From Candidatus Rifleibacteriota bacterium (GTDB lineage Bacteria > Riflebacteria > Ozemobacteria > Ozemobacterales > Ozemobacteraceae), in the NCBI GenBank assembly GCA_029564115.1, contig JAKQQP010000225.1, positions 1 through 36,420 of the forward strand: a DNA stretch of 36,420 nucleotides. The letters run 5' to 3'. The position numbers and the translations under genes are program-made. Every line of letters starts with the position of its first letter. Position 1 is the stretch's first letter. Below the pieces are notes generated by a model. The model saw only the letters and a program-made list of their open reading frames with translations. It ran no database searches and was not told the DNA's origin. This document shows, in pieces, positions 16,827 to 24,631 of the stretch.

Positions 16827-18095
16827 ATGCTTTATACAGCGCTGTTCTTTCTCACACTTCTGGTTATTTCCGGGATTTTTTCCGGCACGGAAACTGCGAT
16901 AACTTCAGTCAACGAAATAAGTCTTTCTTCAGTAAAGGGACGAAGCTCGAAACGACAAAAAATTGTCACCGAACTGGTCAGAGATAAGCGTTCAGTAATC
17001 GCAGCAGTTCTAGTCGGCAACAATATAGTAAATACTGTCCTGGCAGTGTATGCCGGCGTATTTTTCGACCAGATTTTTGTCGAAACCAAGATTTTAAGCT
17101 CCCAGATAGCGCCGCTGGTGGCTTCGATTATCACGATCGTTTTTTTACTGATTTTCGGCGAAGTACTTCCGAAACACCTTGGGGTAACTTTCGCCAAAGG
17201 CTGGACATATATGATAGCCTACCCCCTCATGTTCATCGTCAAGATTCTGCAACCAGTCACGTGGGCTATGGAACTGCTCAGCCAGCTGCTTTTGAAATGC
17301 CTGCCTTTCAAAAGTGACGAAGGCGCACCGACCATCCAGGAAATTCTGCTGATGGCAAAAGTCAGTGAACAGGCCGGGCACATAGACTCATTTGAGCGCA
17401 AGCTCATGTCTAAATCGAGTCGTTTCAACGACATGATCGCCTGCGACGTCATGGTTCCCCGCAAGCTGGTCAAAGGTGTTCCCATAGATATTGACCTGAA
17501 CGAGCTTCTTGAAGTTTTTCGAGCCGATATGTATTCACGCGTGCCGGTCTATAAAGATGACATAGACCAGATAGTCGGAGTTTTCAATTTTAAGGAGCTT
17601 TTCAGACTGGACCCCAACCGGCCTGGTGACTTTTCAATCGGCCGCCTGATGTTGAAGCCGCTCTATGTTCCGGAAAATGTCGCTATAGGTGAACTGCTCG
17701 AAAGAATGAAGTCGAGACGAACCCACATGGCGGTAGTCGTCGACGAATTTGGCTCTACTGCCGGCATAATCACGATGGAAGACATAGTCGAGCGCCTGTT
17801 TGGGCTGATTGACGACGAATATGACAGCGGCGAAAGCAGTATCGTCAAAAATAACGAAAATGGCGAAATTGAAGTTGCCGGCACCATTTCGCTGCAGGAT
17901 CTTTCGACAAGCCTGCAGATCGAATTTCCTGAAGAAGTCAGGCGTCAGGTAAACACATTGAATGGCTTTTTAACCTGGTTGAAAGGCGACTTTCCCAAAA
18001 AGAAAGAAAAAATTTTCTGGAACAACTATAGCTTCAAAATACGGGAAGTCGACGGACACCGCGCCGAAAGAGTCGTAATCAAAAAGAAGGAGTAA
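16827..18095 (+). CDS. CNNM/CorC (HlyC) family membrane protein with CBS pair
   Basis: This 422-residue integral membrane protein has the standard layout: a DUF21/CNNM transmembrane domain (about 1-180, with the early GIFSGTETAI signature and further helices around VGNNIVNTVLAVYAG and LLIFGEVLPKHLG), a pair of CBS domains (about 195-315; MVPRKLVKGVP, then HMAVVVDEFGSTAGIITMED), and a C-terminal CorC/HlyC domain (about 335-420). Family members are Mg2+/Co2+ transport or efflux-related proteins, with CBS domains that bind ATP-Mg. The old 'hemolysin' label is not informative. The start is set at the ATG at 16827 because GAAAGGG lies six bases upstream; the longer form from TTG at 16812 would include the ribosome binding site. 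It converges on the MATE gene with only four bases between the stop codons. Confidence 0.9.
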   Translation: MLYTALFFLTLLVISGIFSGTETAITSVNEISLSSVKGRSSKRQKIVTELVRDKRSVIAAVLVGNNIVNTVLAVYAGVFFDQIFVETKILSSQIAPLVASIITIVFLLIFGEVLPKHLGVTFAKGWTYMIAYPLMFIVKILQPVTWAMELLSQLLLKCLPFKSDEGAPTIQEILLMAKVSEQAGHIDSFERKLMSKSSRFNDMIACDVMVPRKLVKGVPIDIDLNELLEVFRADMYSRVPVYKDDIDQIVGVFNFKELFRLDPNRPGDFSIGRLMLKPLYVPENVAIGELLERMKSRRTHMAVVVDEFGSTAGIITMEDIVERLFGLIDDEYDSGESSIVKNNENGEIEVAGTISLQDLSTSLQIEFPEEVRRQVNTLNGFLTWLKGDFPKKKEKIFWNNYSFKIREVDGHRAERVVIKKKE

Positions 18096-18099
18096 TCGG

Positions 18100-19449
18100 C
18101 TATTTTTTCTGCAGACTGGCAAAGCCATTGGTTCTGGCTTTCATGTAACGATAGAGAGCCAGCAGACCAAGCCCTTTTGCCAGCGACGACAGGCTTATGG
18201 CCCACCAGATGCCGGTTACGCCCATTTCCAGATAATATGCCAGAAACCAGGCGGCGGGGATTCGCCCCACAGTGAACGGAATAGTGACGAACAATGTCGG
18301 GTAAGTGATCCCAAGGCCGGTAAAGACGCCACCGATTACCATTTCCCATGACATGAACACTTCAAGAAGGGCGATGATGAACAGGTAGTCGGCTCCATGG
18401 GCTATCAACATCTGGTCATCGGTCAACAATCCGACGAGTTGATGCGGAAAAGCGAGAAAGAGAACGAGAAATGGTATCGTTATAATTGTCGCAACCCGCA
18501 AACCTGCCCCCAGAATCTGGTCAATTTTTTCTGGTTCCCGCCGGCCAATTGAAAAGCCGGTGAGCGATGTCATGGCAATGCCGAAAGCAACGGCCGTAAA
18601 ATACGGAAAACTTTCGAGACGGTGGCAGATACCCACTGCTGAGAGCGGAGTCATTCCAAAAGGCGTGATCAGCCTTGTCAAAAACGGGTAAACGATCGAC
18701 CAGACCCATGAGGTAGCAGCGTTTGGCAGCCCAATTCTGACGATTTTTCGATAATAAAAAGTTCTGAATCGCAAAAAGCCCAGCAGTGGCGGCATGTAAT
18801 TTTTGGCACGCAAAACCGCTGCCCGCATCAAAAGAGACAGTATATGGCTGATCACCGTCGCCCAGGCGGCACCGGCGGCACCCATCGCCGGGCACCCCCA
18901 CCAGCCGAACATCAAAATTGGGTCGAGAGCCATGTTTGCCAGCAGAGCGAGCAGCATTATGCCGTTGCTGACACGGTTGTCACCATAAGCGTTAAAGACG
19001 TTGCCAGCGAGCATGTCGAGAAAAATAAGCGGAAACCCGAGGAGAATGATATAAAAATATTCGACGGCTAGCCCGGCTGTGTCTGGGTCCAGGCCCATCC
19101 AGACGAAGGGCTTGTCGATATATGGCAAAAAAGCGGCACTGATAAAAAAAGCCAGCAGCATGCTGAGCCACGAAGATTGAACAACTGCTTCCCAGGCTCG
19201 CCGACGCCGACCGGCACCATGAAACTGTGCGACCAGAGATGAACAGCCCGCACCGGTGACCTGCATTATCGAATAAAGAGACCAGACGATAAAGCCGGCC
19301 GAGGCTACTCCCGCCACAGCTCTGGTGCCAAGTTTTTCTATCCAGTAGATATCGATGATATCAAACAGAATGAGACCAAGAAAGCCACCAATAGCCGGCA
19401 AGGTAATGTTAAAAACACGGCGGTAAATACTCAGATCGATTTTTTGCAT
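18100..19449 (-). CDS. MATE-family multidrug/cation exporter
   Basis: This 449-residue polytopic membrane protein has about 12 hydrophobic segments in two similar halves, as in NorM/DinF-type MATE transporters. The N-terminal half opens with LPAIGGFLGLILFDIIDIYWIEKLG and AVAGVASAGFIVW; the second half has the matching GLPNAATSWVWS and AVGICHRLESFPYFTAVAFG. These exporters use Na+ or H+ gradients to expel cationic compounds; the substrate cannot be told. No regulator adjoins it. The start ATG has no recognisable Shine-Dalgarno. It lies 87 bases downstream of the tldE-like gene on the same strand, with a weak GC-rich hairpin between, so co-transcription is possible. Confidence 0.9.
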   Translation of the reverse strand: MQKIDLSIYRRVFNITLPAIGGFLGLILFDIIDIYWIEKLGTRAVAGVASAGFIVWSLYSIMQVTGAGCSSLVAQFHGAGRRRRAWEAVVQSSWLSMLLAFFISAAFLPYIDKPFVWMGLDPDTAGLAVEYFYIILLGFPLIFLDMLAGNVFNAYGDNRVSNGIMLLALLANMALDPILMFGWWGCPAMGAAGAAWATVISHILSLLMRAAVLRAKNYMPPLLGFLRFRTFYYRKIVRIGLPNAATSWVWSIVYPFLTRLITPFGMTPLSAVGICHRLESFPYFTAVAFGIAMTSLTGFSIGRREPEKIDQILGAGLRVATIITIPFLVLFLAFPHQLVGLLTDDQMLIAHGADYLFIIALLEVFMSWEMVIGGVFTGLGITYPTLFVTIPFTVGRIPAAWFLAYYLEMGVTGIWWAISLSSLAKGLGLLALYRYMKARTNGFASLQKK

Positions 19450-19482
19450 AAGTTTATGGTTGAACAGGTGCTTTTAACACGA

Positions 19483-19517
19483 CCGGCCCTCGCCTCGACA
19501 AAAGAGACAGGGGCCGG
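19483..19517 (-). other. GC-rich hairpin between tldE-like gene and MATE gene
   Basis: CCGGCCC (19483-19489) pairs with GGGCCGG (19511-19517) across 21 bases, 20 bases after the tldE-like stop on the minus strand. It lacks a U-run, so it is at best a weak or factor-assisted terminator. Confidence 0.35.
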
Positions 19518-19536
19518 CTGACATTAAAAAATACTC

Positions 19537-20910
19537 TTAAAACGAGTCGGCGCAGTCGGTTATTTTAACCTTTTCTGCAACGATATAGGTTGGCACCGAT
19601 GAAGCTACCGGAGCACGCCGGCCATAAGTGTTCGAAAGGTTAACAGACTCGGCGGCACTGGAAATGCGAACGATGTTTCCGAAAACATTCTGAAACGAAT
19701 CGGTGATGCGCGAAGAGAAAATTGGGCCGACAATTTTGCCGTTTTCGATAAGTACTGCATTAAACCTGGAACTACCGGTAAAAATACCTTTGCTGGAACT
19801 CGGAATGTTGAGATAGTGCAGGGCCGGAATATAAAGCACACGGCCCAGGTCTTTCACTGATTCGAGCAGAGACGGAGCATCACTGCCGACATTCATCGCC
19901 AGGCTCAAGGAGTTAGTGCTGTGACCGGTGAGGGGGCGACCATATTTGGCAGCCGTCGAGCTGTCATACATAAGGTTCTGCATAGTACCGTTCTCAACGA
20001 TGGGCCATTTTTGACGGCGCTTGCCCGAGTTATCGAAGCCAAATCTGAAGGTCAGGTCATTTTCGGGGTCATCGACGATGGTCACATTCGCGCCAAGCAC
20101 GCTGTCGCCCTTCTTAAATTTTGAGGTCCAGCCCTGCTTTTCTTCGTAGGATCGGCCGTAAAAACCGGTGTAGGCCGCCATTTCCAGGACTTCAGCGATA
20201 GCATCGCTACCCAGAGCAACGGTATATTCGCCCGGTTCGATCTGACTGCCTGCATGATTCTCGTACACCGGCAGCAGATCTTTAAAGCTCCTGATAACTT
20301 TTTCGACGTCAAAATCGGCAAGACGCCAGCCAGTAGCACCGTGACGCAGTTCCCATTTTTTTTCGGGGTGTTTGAGAACGACGTTGAATGCCTGATCGGT
20401 GCCAAGATGGTGCACAGTCATTTCATTCGCAGTCGAAACCATGAACAGTTCAACCGAGCCACTTGACCACGAACCTGAAAAATTGTAATCAGCGCCGACT
20501 TCATTGATAATACGCTTGTATGCATCGGCTTTAAATGACGGGTCTACCTGTTCAAGAGCCTTGTCATACTGGCTATCTTCGCAGACAGATATTTCGACCT
20601 GGTCTGGAATCGGCTGATACGACTTCTCGCTTGCGACTTCTGCCTTTTCTACGGCTATCTGCAAGGCTTTTTCAATGTATTCTTCAGAAGTGACATCGCC
20701 GGTCTGGGAGTGAACGCCGGTGCGACGGCCGTTGATGACTTCGATATCGAGGCGAGTCAAAACTTCAGTTGTATTCAAAGATACAGAATTGTTGCCAATT
20801 CGCATCAAGTGGCTTTTTTCGGTGTGTAAAACAAAACTGGCGGTAATACCGCGGGCAGCGGCTCTAGCTCTTACGGCGCAGATCATTTCATGTGATTTTG
20901 ATTTATTCAT
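19537..20910 (-). CDS. pmbA: TldE/PmbA-like subunit of the TldD-TldE protease
   Basis: This 457-residue protein belongs to the TldD/PmbA family and lacks the HExxxH motif, so it is the TldE (PmbA) partner, not the catalytic chain. Family features are the early beta-rich N-terminal half and the C-terminal GGRxxP/STNSLSLAMNVGSD-type segment followed by a GIFTGSSRFNAVLIENGKI stretch. TldD and TldE form a cytosolic heterodimer that cleaves unfolded or modified peptides, known from microcin B17 maturation and CcdA turnover in E. coli. The gene follows tldD by five bases. Its ribosome binding site, GGAAG, lies at the end of tldD, indicating translational coupling. No peptide precursor gene was found nearby, so a housekeeping role is more likely. 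Confidence 0.9.
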   Translation of the reverse strand: MNKSKSHEMICAVRARAAARGITASFVLHTEKSHLMRIGNNSVSLNTTEVLTRLDIEVINGRRTGVHSQTGDVTSEEYIEKALQIAVEKAEVASEKSYQPIPDQVEISVCEDSQYDKALEQVDPSFKADAYKRIINEVGADYNFSGSWSSGSVELFMVSTANEMTVHHLGTDQAFNVVLKHPEKKWELRHGATGWRLADFDVEKVIRSFKDLLPVYENHAGSQIEPGEYTVALGSDAIAEVLEMAAYTGFYGRSYEEKQGWTSKFKKGDSVLGANVTIVDDPENDLTFRFGFDNSGKRRQKWPIVENGTMQNLMYDSSTAAKYGRPLTGHSTNSLSLAMNVGSDAPSLLESVKDLGRVLYIPALHYLNIPSSSKGIFTGSSRFNAVLIENGKIVGPIFSSRITDSFQNVFGNIVRISSAAESVNLSNTYGRRAPVASSVPTYIVAEKVKITDCADSF

Positions 20911-20915
20911 GACTT

Positions 20916-22400
20916 TTACTTCCTTTCGCCGGTGATAACATTGTCGAAACGCACGACAGGAACTCCGTGCCCAAGCTGCATAACCTGGTTCGGTTCGCCC
21001 TTACCGCAATTGTCTACCTGCCAGACCTTCCAGGTGGAAGCGTCGCCGACTGCCGACAGTGAATTGTAAAATTCAACCGTGTGCCCCTGGTAGGTCGGGT
21101 TGCGCAGCACCCTGGTTCTTTTGCCGTTCTTTACTTCCCAGGCAATTTCACAGCCGAAATGAAAATGTTCACGGTTGGAGCCTATAGACCATGAAACCGG
21201 GTTGTCAAGCACAATGCCATCTTCGGTAGAGGCGATTATATCTTCGAGAGTTCCGTCGTTACCCGGCAAAATATTAACGTTGGTCATACGATCTATCGGG
21301 GCACGATAAAATGCGGTAGCACGGGCTGCGCCGCCGCTTTCAGAGAAAATTACCCGACCGGCCTTCTGATTCGCTTCGTCGACCATTGCCCTGGAACTCA
21401 GAGCATTAACCAGCAGACCTTTGTCGATCAGCAGATAATCACGCTCGGGCGAGCCTTCGTCGTCGAAGCCAAAAGTTCCCGGGGAGTTCTCGATGCTGCC
21501 ATAAGCACTGACCGAAAGCTTATCACTGCCGTATTTCAATTTGCCGAATGAGTCGAGGTTAACGAACGAACCACCGGCGTAAGAGAGTTCATAGCCGAGA
21601 ATACGATCGAGCTCAAGAGGGTGCCCGATGGTTTCGTGCACCTGCAAAAAGCCCTGCCCCGGCAGCAGAATAACTGAACGACGCCCGTATTCAAGCGGGT
21701 CGGCCTTGATCAGCTGTGCAAGTTCATCTTTGATGCGACCGGCATGACTGCTGAAAAGTTCTGGGTTGGTGAGCATTTCATAGCCACGACTACCTTTGCC
21801 GGTGGTGAAGAGTTCCTGGCTGCGCCTTTGCATCTGACCATCGCCGTCGAGAGCCATAATCATCATTTTGGCGAAAACATTGCTCAGATGACGCTCTACC
21901 TCAGTACCTTCGCTGTTGAAAAAGTAAATGTTCTTTTTCTGAAAATCCGCGTAGATATAACGTTTGTAGATCCAGTCTTCTTTGAGTTGCGCATCTATGG
22001 CACTGAGAAAATCAAGTTTGTCTTTGAGACTCACTTTGAATGGGTCCTGTTCTACGGGAGTAGAGTAAGAACCCTTATGAGCCGGCTTTTTAGTCATTTT
22101 AAGGGGTACCCGCACCAGAGATGCGGCAGTCTGGGCGTTTTTGCAGGCCTGGTCGAAGCAGGCATCGATTTCGTTAACGTTGCTGGTGGCGGCAAAGCCC
22201 CAGGCTCCGCCAAACAGAACTCTTACGCCCAGCCCACTTTCGAAAGTGGTGTTGTTGTCTTCCAGATTTCCATCATAAAAAAGCAGGGTTTCGAAATCGT
22301 CATTGGTGTAGAAGCGTGCATCGGTATATTCAGCGCCTTTGCTGGTAATACGATCAATATTTTGCAGAATCTGCTTTTTTATTGTTGCAGATAAACTCAT
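20916..22400 (-). CDS. tldD: TldD metalloprotease
   Basis: This 494-residue protein is the catalytic half of the TldD-TldE protease. The zinc motif HExxxH is present as HETIGH (H255, E256, H260) in the LQVHETIGHPLELDRILG context. The downstream glycine-rich strands, for example SAYGSIENSPGTFGFDDEG and the final QVMQLGHGVPVVRF region, are also typical. TldD threads unfolded peptides into a closed barrel-like chamber with TldE and cleaves them. The start ATG at 22400 has AAAGGTGG eight bases upstream. It is followed by tldE after five bases and preceded, 73 bases away, by a GNAT acetyltransferase gene on the same strand. Confidence 0.94.
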   Translation of the reverse strand: MSLSATIKKQILQNIDRITSKGAEYTDARFYTNDDFETLLFYDGNLEDNNTTFESGLGVRVLFGGAWGFAATSNVNEIDACFDQACKNAQTAASLVRVPLKMTKKPAHKGSYSTPVEQDPFKVSLKDKLDFLSAIDAQLKEDWIYKRYIYADFQKKNIYFFNSEGTEVERHLSNVFAKMMIMALDGDGQMQRRSQELFTTGKGSRGYEMLTNPELFSSHAGRIKDELAQLIKADPLEYGRRSVILLPGQGFLQVHETIGHPLELDRILGYELSYAGGSFVNLDSFGKLKYGSDKLSVSAYGSIENSPGTFGFDDEGSPERDYLLIDKGLLVNALSSRAMVDEANQKAGRVIFSESGGAARATAFYRAPIDRMTNVNILPGNDGTLEDIIASTEDGIVLDNPVSWSIGSNREHFHFGCEIAWEVKNGKRTRVLRNPTYQGHTVEFYNSLSAVGDASTWKVWQVDNCGKGEPNQVMQLGHGVPVVRFDNVITGERK

Positions 22401-22473
22401 GTGTTGCCACCTTTCCCTGGGGGTGATATATCAGACGGTACATTTTACAATATTTGCCGCCGGCGATAAACAA

Positions 22474-22932
22474 TTAAAAATCAATTTTCATCAAGGTAAC
22501 GTTGGCGCCGTGGTAGACAAGCTTTTCCAGGGTCTGCCAGCCCATATGACGATAAAAATGCTCCCGGTCAGGAGTATACAGATACAAGGTTTTTACGCCG
22601 GCTGTGCGGGCGTGCTGCATGACTTTCCCCACCACGGTGCGACCGACATTCTGCTTTCTTGCTTCGGGGGCAACAAAAACACTGGCCAGCCAGGGTGTCA
22701 ACTCCGCTCTTTCCGGCATATCACTTTCGATGATAGATGCAGAACCGACAATCTCTCCACCGATCTCAGCCACGTAAGTTGCCGGAATATCTTTGCCGGC
22801 AAAATGATCACGCATCTTTTCTATTCTGGCTTCGAGCGTTCTTCCCGGGTTAAGATAACCCCACTCATTGTGGTGCCAGATACAGATTTTTTCGAGACAA
22901 TCAGGTCTTTCAGCCAAATTAAGAATTTTCAT
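22474..22932 (-). CDS. GNAT-family N-acetyltransferase
   Basis: This is a 152-residue GCN5-related acetyltransferase. The acetyl-CoA loop is visible as the APEARKQNVGRTVV segment (Q/R-x-x-G-x-x pattern), preceded by the beta-4 strand TPWLASVFV and followed by a TLYLYTPDREHFYRHMGW stretch, which is the common GNAT C-terminal fold with a Y-x-x-x-G-W end. The substrate is unknown. The start is placed at the ATG at 22932, four bases after AGAGGTG; an open frame extends 35 codons further but that part is cysteine-rich, out of character and runs across the divergent promoter region. It probably shares a transcript with tldD-tldE. Confidence 0.85.
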   Translation of the reverse strand: MKILNLAERPDCLEKICIWHHNEWGYLNPGRTLEARIEKMRDHFAGKDIPATYVAEIGGEIVGSASIIESDMPERAELTPWLASVFVAPEARKQNVGRTVVGKVMQHARTAGVKTLYLYTPDREHFYRHMGWQTLEKLVYHGANVTLMKIDF

Positions 22933-23054
22933 AAAACACCTCTTCAGGAAGTTTGCGCTACATTCTACTACATAAGGGCACAAACTCAGGAAAATAATCT
23001 TTTCACCTTTCGAGCGAAAACATTTGCATTTGCACAATATATTGCGCCGAAAGC

Positions 23055-23086
23055 TTGACTTTTTTACTGCATTGCAGCATTATAAT
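23055..23086 (+). promoter_or_regulatory. Candidate promoter with internal inverted repeat for the ABC1 kinase gene
   Basis: TTGACT (23055-23060) precedes CATTAT (23079-23084, spacer 18) or TATAAT (23081-23086, spacer 20), about 30 bases before the start codon at 23115. The spacer holds CTGCA-T-TGCAG (23068-23078), a perfect small palindrome well placed for an operator. The ribosome binding site GAGGAG lies eight bases before the ATG. Confidence 0.5.
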
Positions 23087-23114
23087 CATAATATTTTGTT
23101 GAGGAGCTTCTGAC

Positions 23115-24617
23115 ATGGATTGGACATCTTTGTTTGCGAATCTTGATCTGAACAGCATGATTCCGGATTGTTACGAAAAGTGGAAACCGTTTGTAAAAGG
23201 CGGTTTGGCATGGTTTCTGGGTCGACTCAGTGAAGAAAGACAAAGAGAAATCCTCAGTGACCAACTTGGCCTTGGCCCGTTTGCAAGCTCTTCTGACAGA
23301 CTCGAGGCCGTTTTGCGACGTTGCCCCACCCTGCATAAGCTTGGTCAGATACTGGCCCGCGACCGCAGACTTTCTTTAGAATTGAGAACAAGTCTGCAGC
23401 GCCTTGAATCGCTGCCGCCAAAAATGACTATCGAGCAGATCAAAACTATTCTGCATCGCGAAAACATCAACCTCACTGGAATTACTCTCGGAGAAAAACC
23501 CCTGGCTGAAGCGAGTGTGGCAGTAGTAATGCCCTTCGTTTTCACCGATGCTGCAGGGCGACAAATCGATGGGGTTTTTAAGATAGTTCGGCCCGAGGCC
23601 GAAAAGGCTCTCGAAAAAGAACTCGAGCTGTGGCCTGAACTGGGTAAAGCCCTCGAAGATATTTGCATCAACCTCAAGCTGCCCGTTCTTGAATTCGCCG
23701 GACCGCTCTCTGAAGCTGCCCTGCTCGTTGCCGATGAAGTCAGACTCGATCGCGAACAGACACACATCAGAAGAGCCGTCGAACTCTATCGTGATTTTCC
23801 AGAGATCGCCCTGCCCGAACTGTTGCCCTGGTGTACATCAAGAGTAACGGCAATGACCCGCATAAAAGGGCGCCCAATCGCTGAAGTTCTCAAAAGCTCC
23901 AGATTCAGCGACAGCGAACGCCGAATCATTGTCGAGCGTCTGGTAGACGGTCTTATCGCCAGGCCTTTCTGGATGTCGGAAACCTGGGCTATTTTTCATG
24001 GCGACCCGCATGGCGGCAATCTTTTTTTTGATGACCAGAACCGCATTGTTCCACTCGATTGGAGTCTGGCCGTCGAATTGCCCAAAAATGACCGCGTTTC
24101 AATTCTGCAACTGCTCATGGGTGGCATGCGTATGGACGACAAAGCAATCGCCCGCGCCCTTTCTCAGCTTGGGATTTCATCAAATGATAAAAATCTGCAC
24201 GAAACCTCTCGCTGGGCTGTTGGTCAGATAAGAAAAGGTAACTTCCCTGGGTTCGACTGGTGCCTTTCCGTCCTCGATCACGCTGTTGAATTCGGTGGCT
24301 TGCGCCTCAGAGCGGAGCTAGCCCTGTTCCGCAAGGCTCTTTTCGCTCTCACGGCTCTGGTAGAAGATATCGCGCCAAATGCCAGCAGCGACACAGTCGT
24401 AGTCGGCGCCGGCATGGCACGCCTTGCCAGCGAGTGGCCTTCACGGGCCTTTTCCAACCCATTCACGAGGAACTGGAGCACGCATGTTTCGACAATCGAA
24501 TTAACTACGCTTTTTGCCGACATGCCTCTGTCTGCAACAAGATTCTGGTTCGGCTGCTGGTCTGATTTTCTTGAAAAAACAACTCCCGGCAGCAAATGCA
24601 GCGCCGGGAGTCTGTAA
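23115..24617 (+). CDS. ABC1/UbiB-like atypical kinase
   Basis: This 500-residue protein has the marks of the ABC1 (UbiB/ADCK/AarF) family of protein-kinase-like ATPases: the KxGQ motif at K75-LGQ78, a loop PLAEASVAVV (about 129-138) in place of the alanine-rich nucleotide loop, a lysine in VFKIVRP (K156), and the catalytic HGDPHGGN (295-302). The metal-binding DFG-like position reads D315-W-S, not D-F-G. Known members support ubiquinone synthesis or lipid homeostasis. Here no quinone genes adjoin it and the divergent motifs suggest a separate subfamily, so the substrate is unknown. No clear C-terminal membrane anchor was seen, unlike E. coli UbiB. It converges on the 5'-nucleotidase gene, whose terminator lies inside the last codons of this gene. 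Confidence 0.83.
   Translation: MDWTSLFANLDLNSMIPDCYEKWKPFVKGGLAWFLGRLSEERQREILSDQLGLGPFASSSDRLEAVLRRCPTLHKLGQILARDRRLSLELRTSLQRLESLPPKMTIEQIKTILHRENINLTGITLGEKPLAEASVAVVMPFVFTDAAGRQIDGVFKIVRPEAEKALEKELELWPELGKALEDICINLKLPVLEFAGPLSEAALLVADEVRLDREQTHIRRAVELYRDFPEIALPELLPWCTSRVTAMTRIKGRPIAEVLKSSRFSDSERRIIVERLVDGLIARPFWMSETWAIFHGDPHGGNLFFDDQNRIVPLDWSLAVELPKNDRVSILQLLMGGMRMDDKAIARALSQLGISSNDKNLHETSRWAVGQIRKGNFPGFDWCLSVLDHAVEFGGLRLRAELALFRKALFALTALVEDIAPNASSDTVVVGAGMARLASEWPSRAFSNPFTRNWSTHVSTIELTTLFADMPLSATRFWFGCWSDFLEKTTPGSKCSAGSL
24574..24611 (-). terminator. Terminator of the 5'-nucleotidase gene, inside the ABC1 kinase gene
   Basis: CTCCCGGC (24583-24590) pairs with GCCGGGAG (24603-24610; one more A-T pair outside) across 12 bases. 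On the minus strand it is followed by TTGTTTTTTC, so it ends transcripts of the 5'-nucleotidase, whose stop is 21 bases upstream. It lies within the last 15 codons of the convergent ABC1 gene. Confidence 0.75.
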
Positions 24618-24631
24618 CTAAATCAAAACAG

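Noticed and set aside
19537..22932. GNAT-tldD-tldE group as a peptide natural-product (RiPP) cluster
   Set aside because: No precursor peptide, cyclodehydratase or dedicated exporter is beside it; the MATE gene is separated by a hairpin. A housekeeping protease is simpler.
21744..23058. Two long plus-strand frames (21744-22394 and 22339-23058)
   Set aside because: They lie opposite tldD and the GNAT gene, which have clear families and motifs. These are frame shadows.
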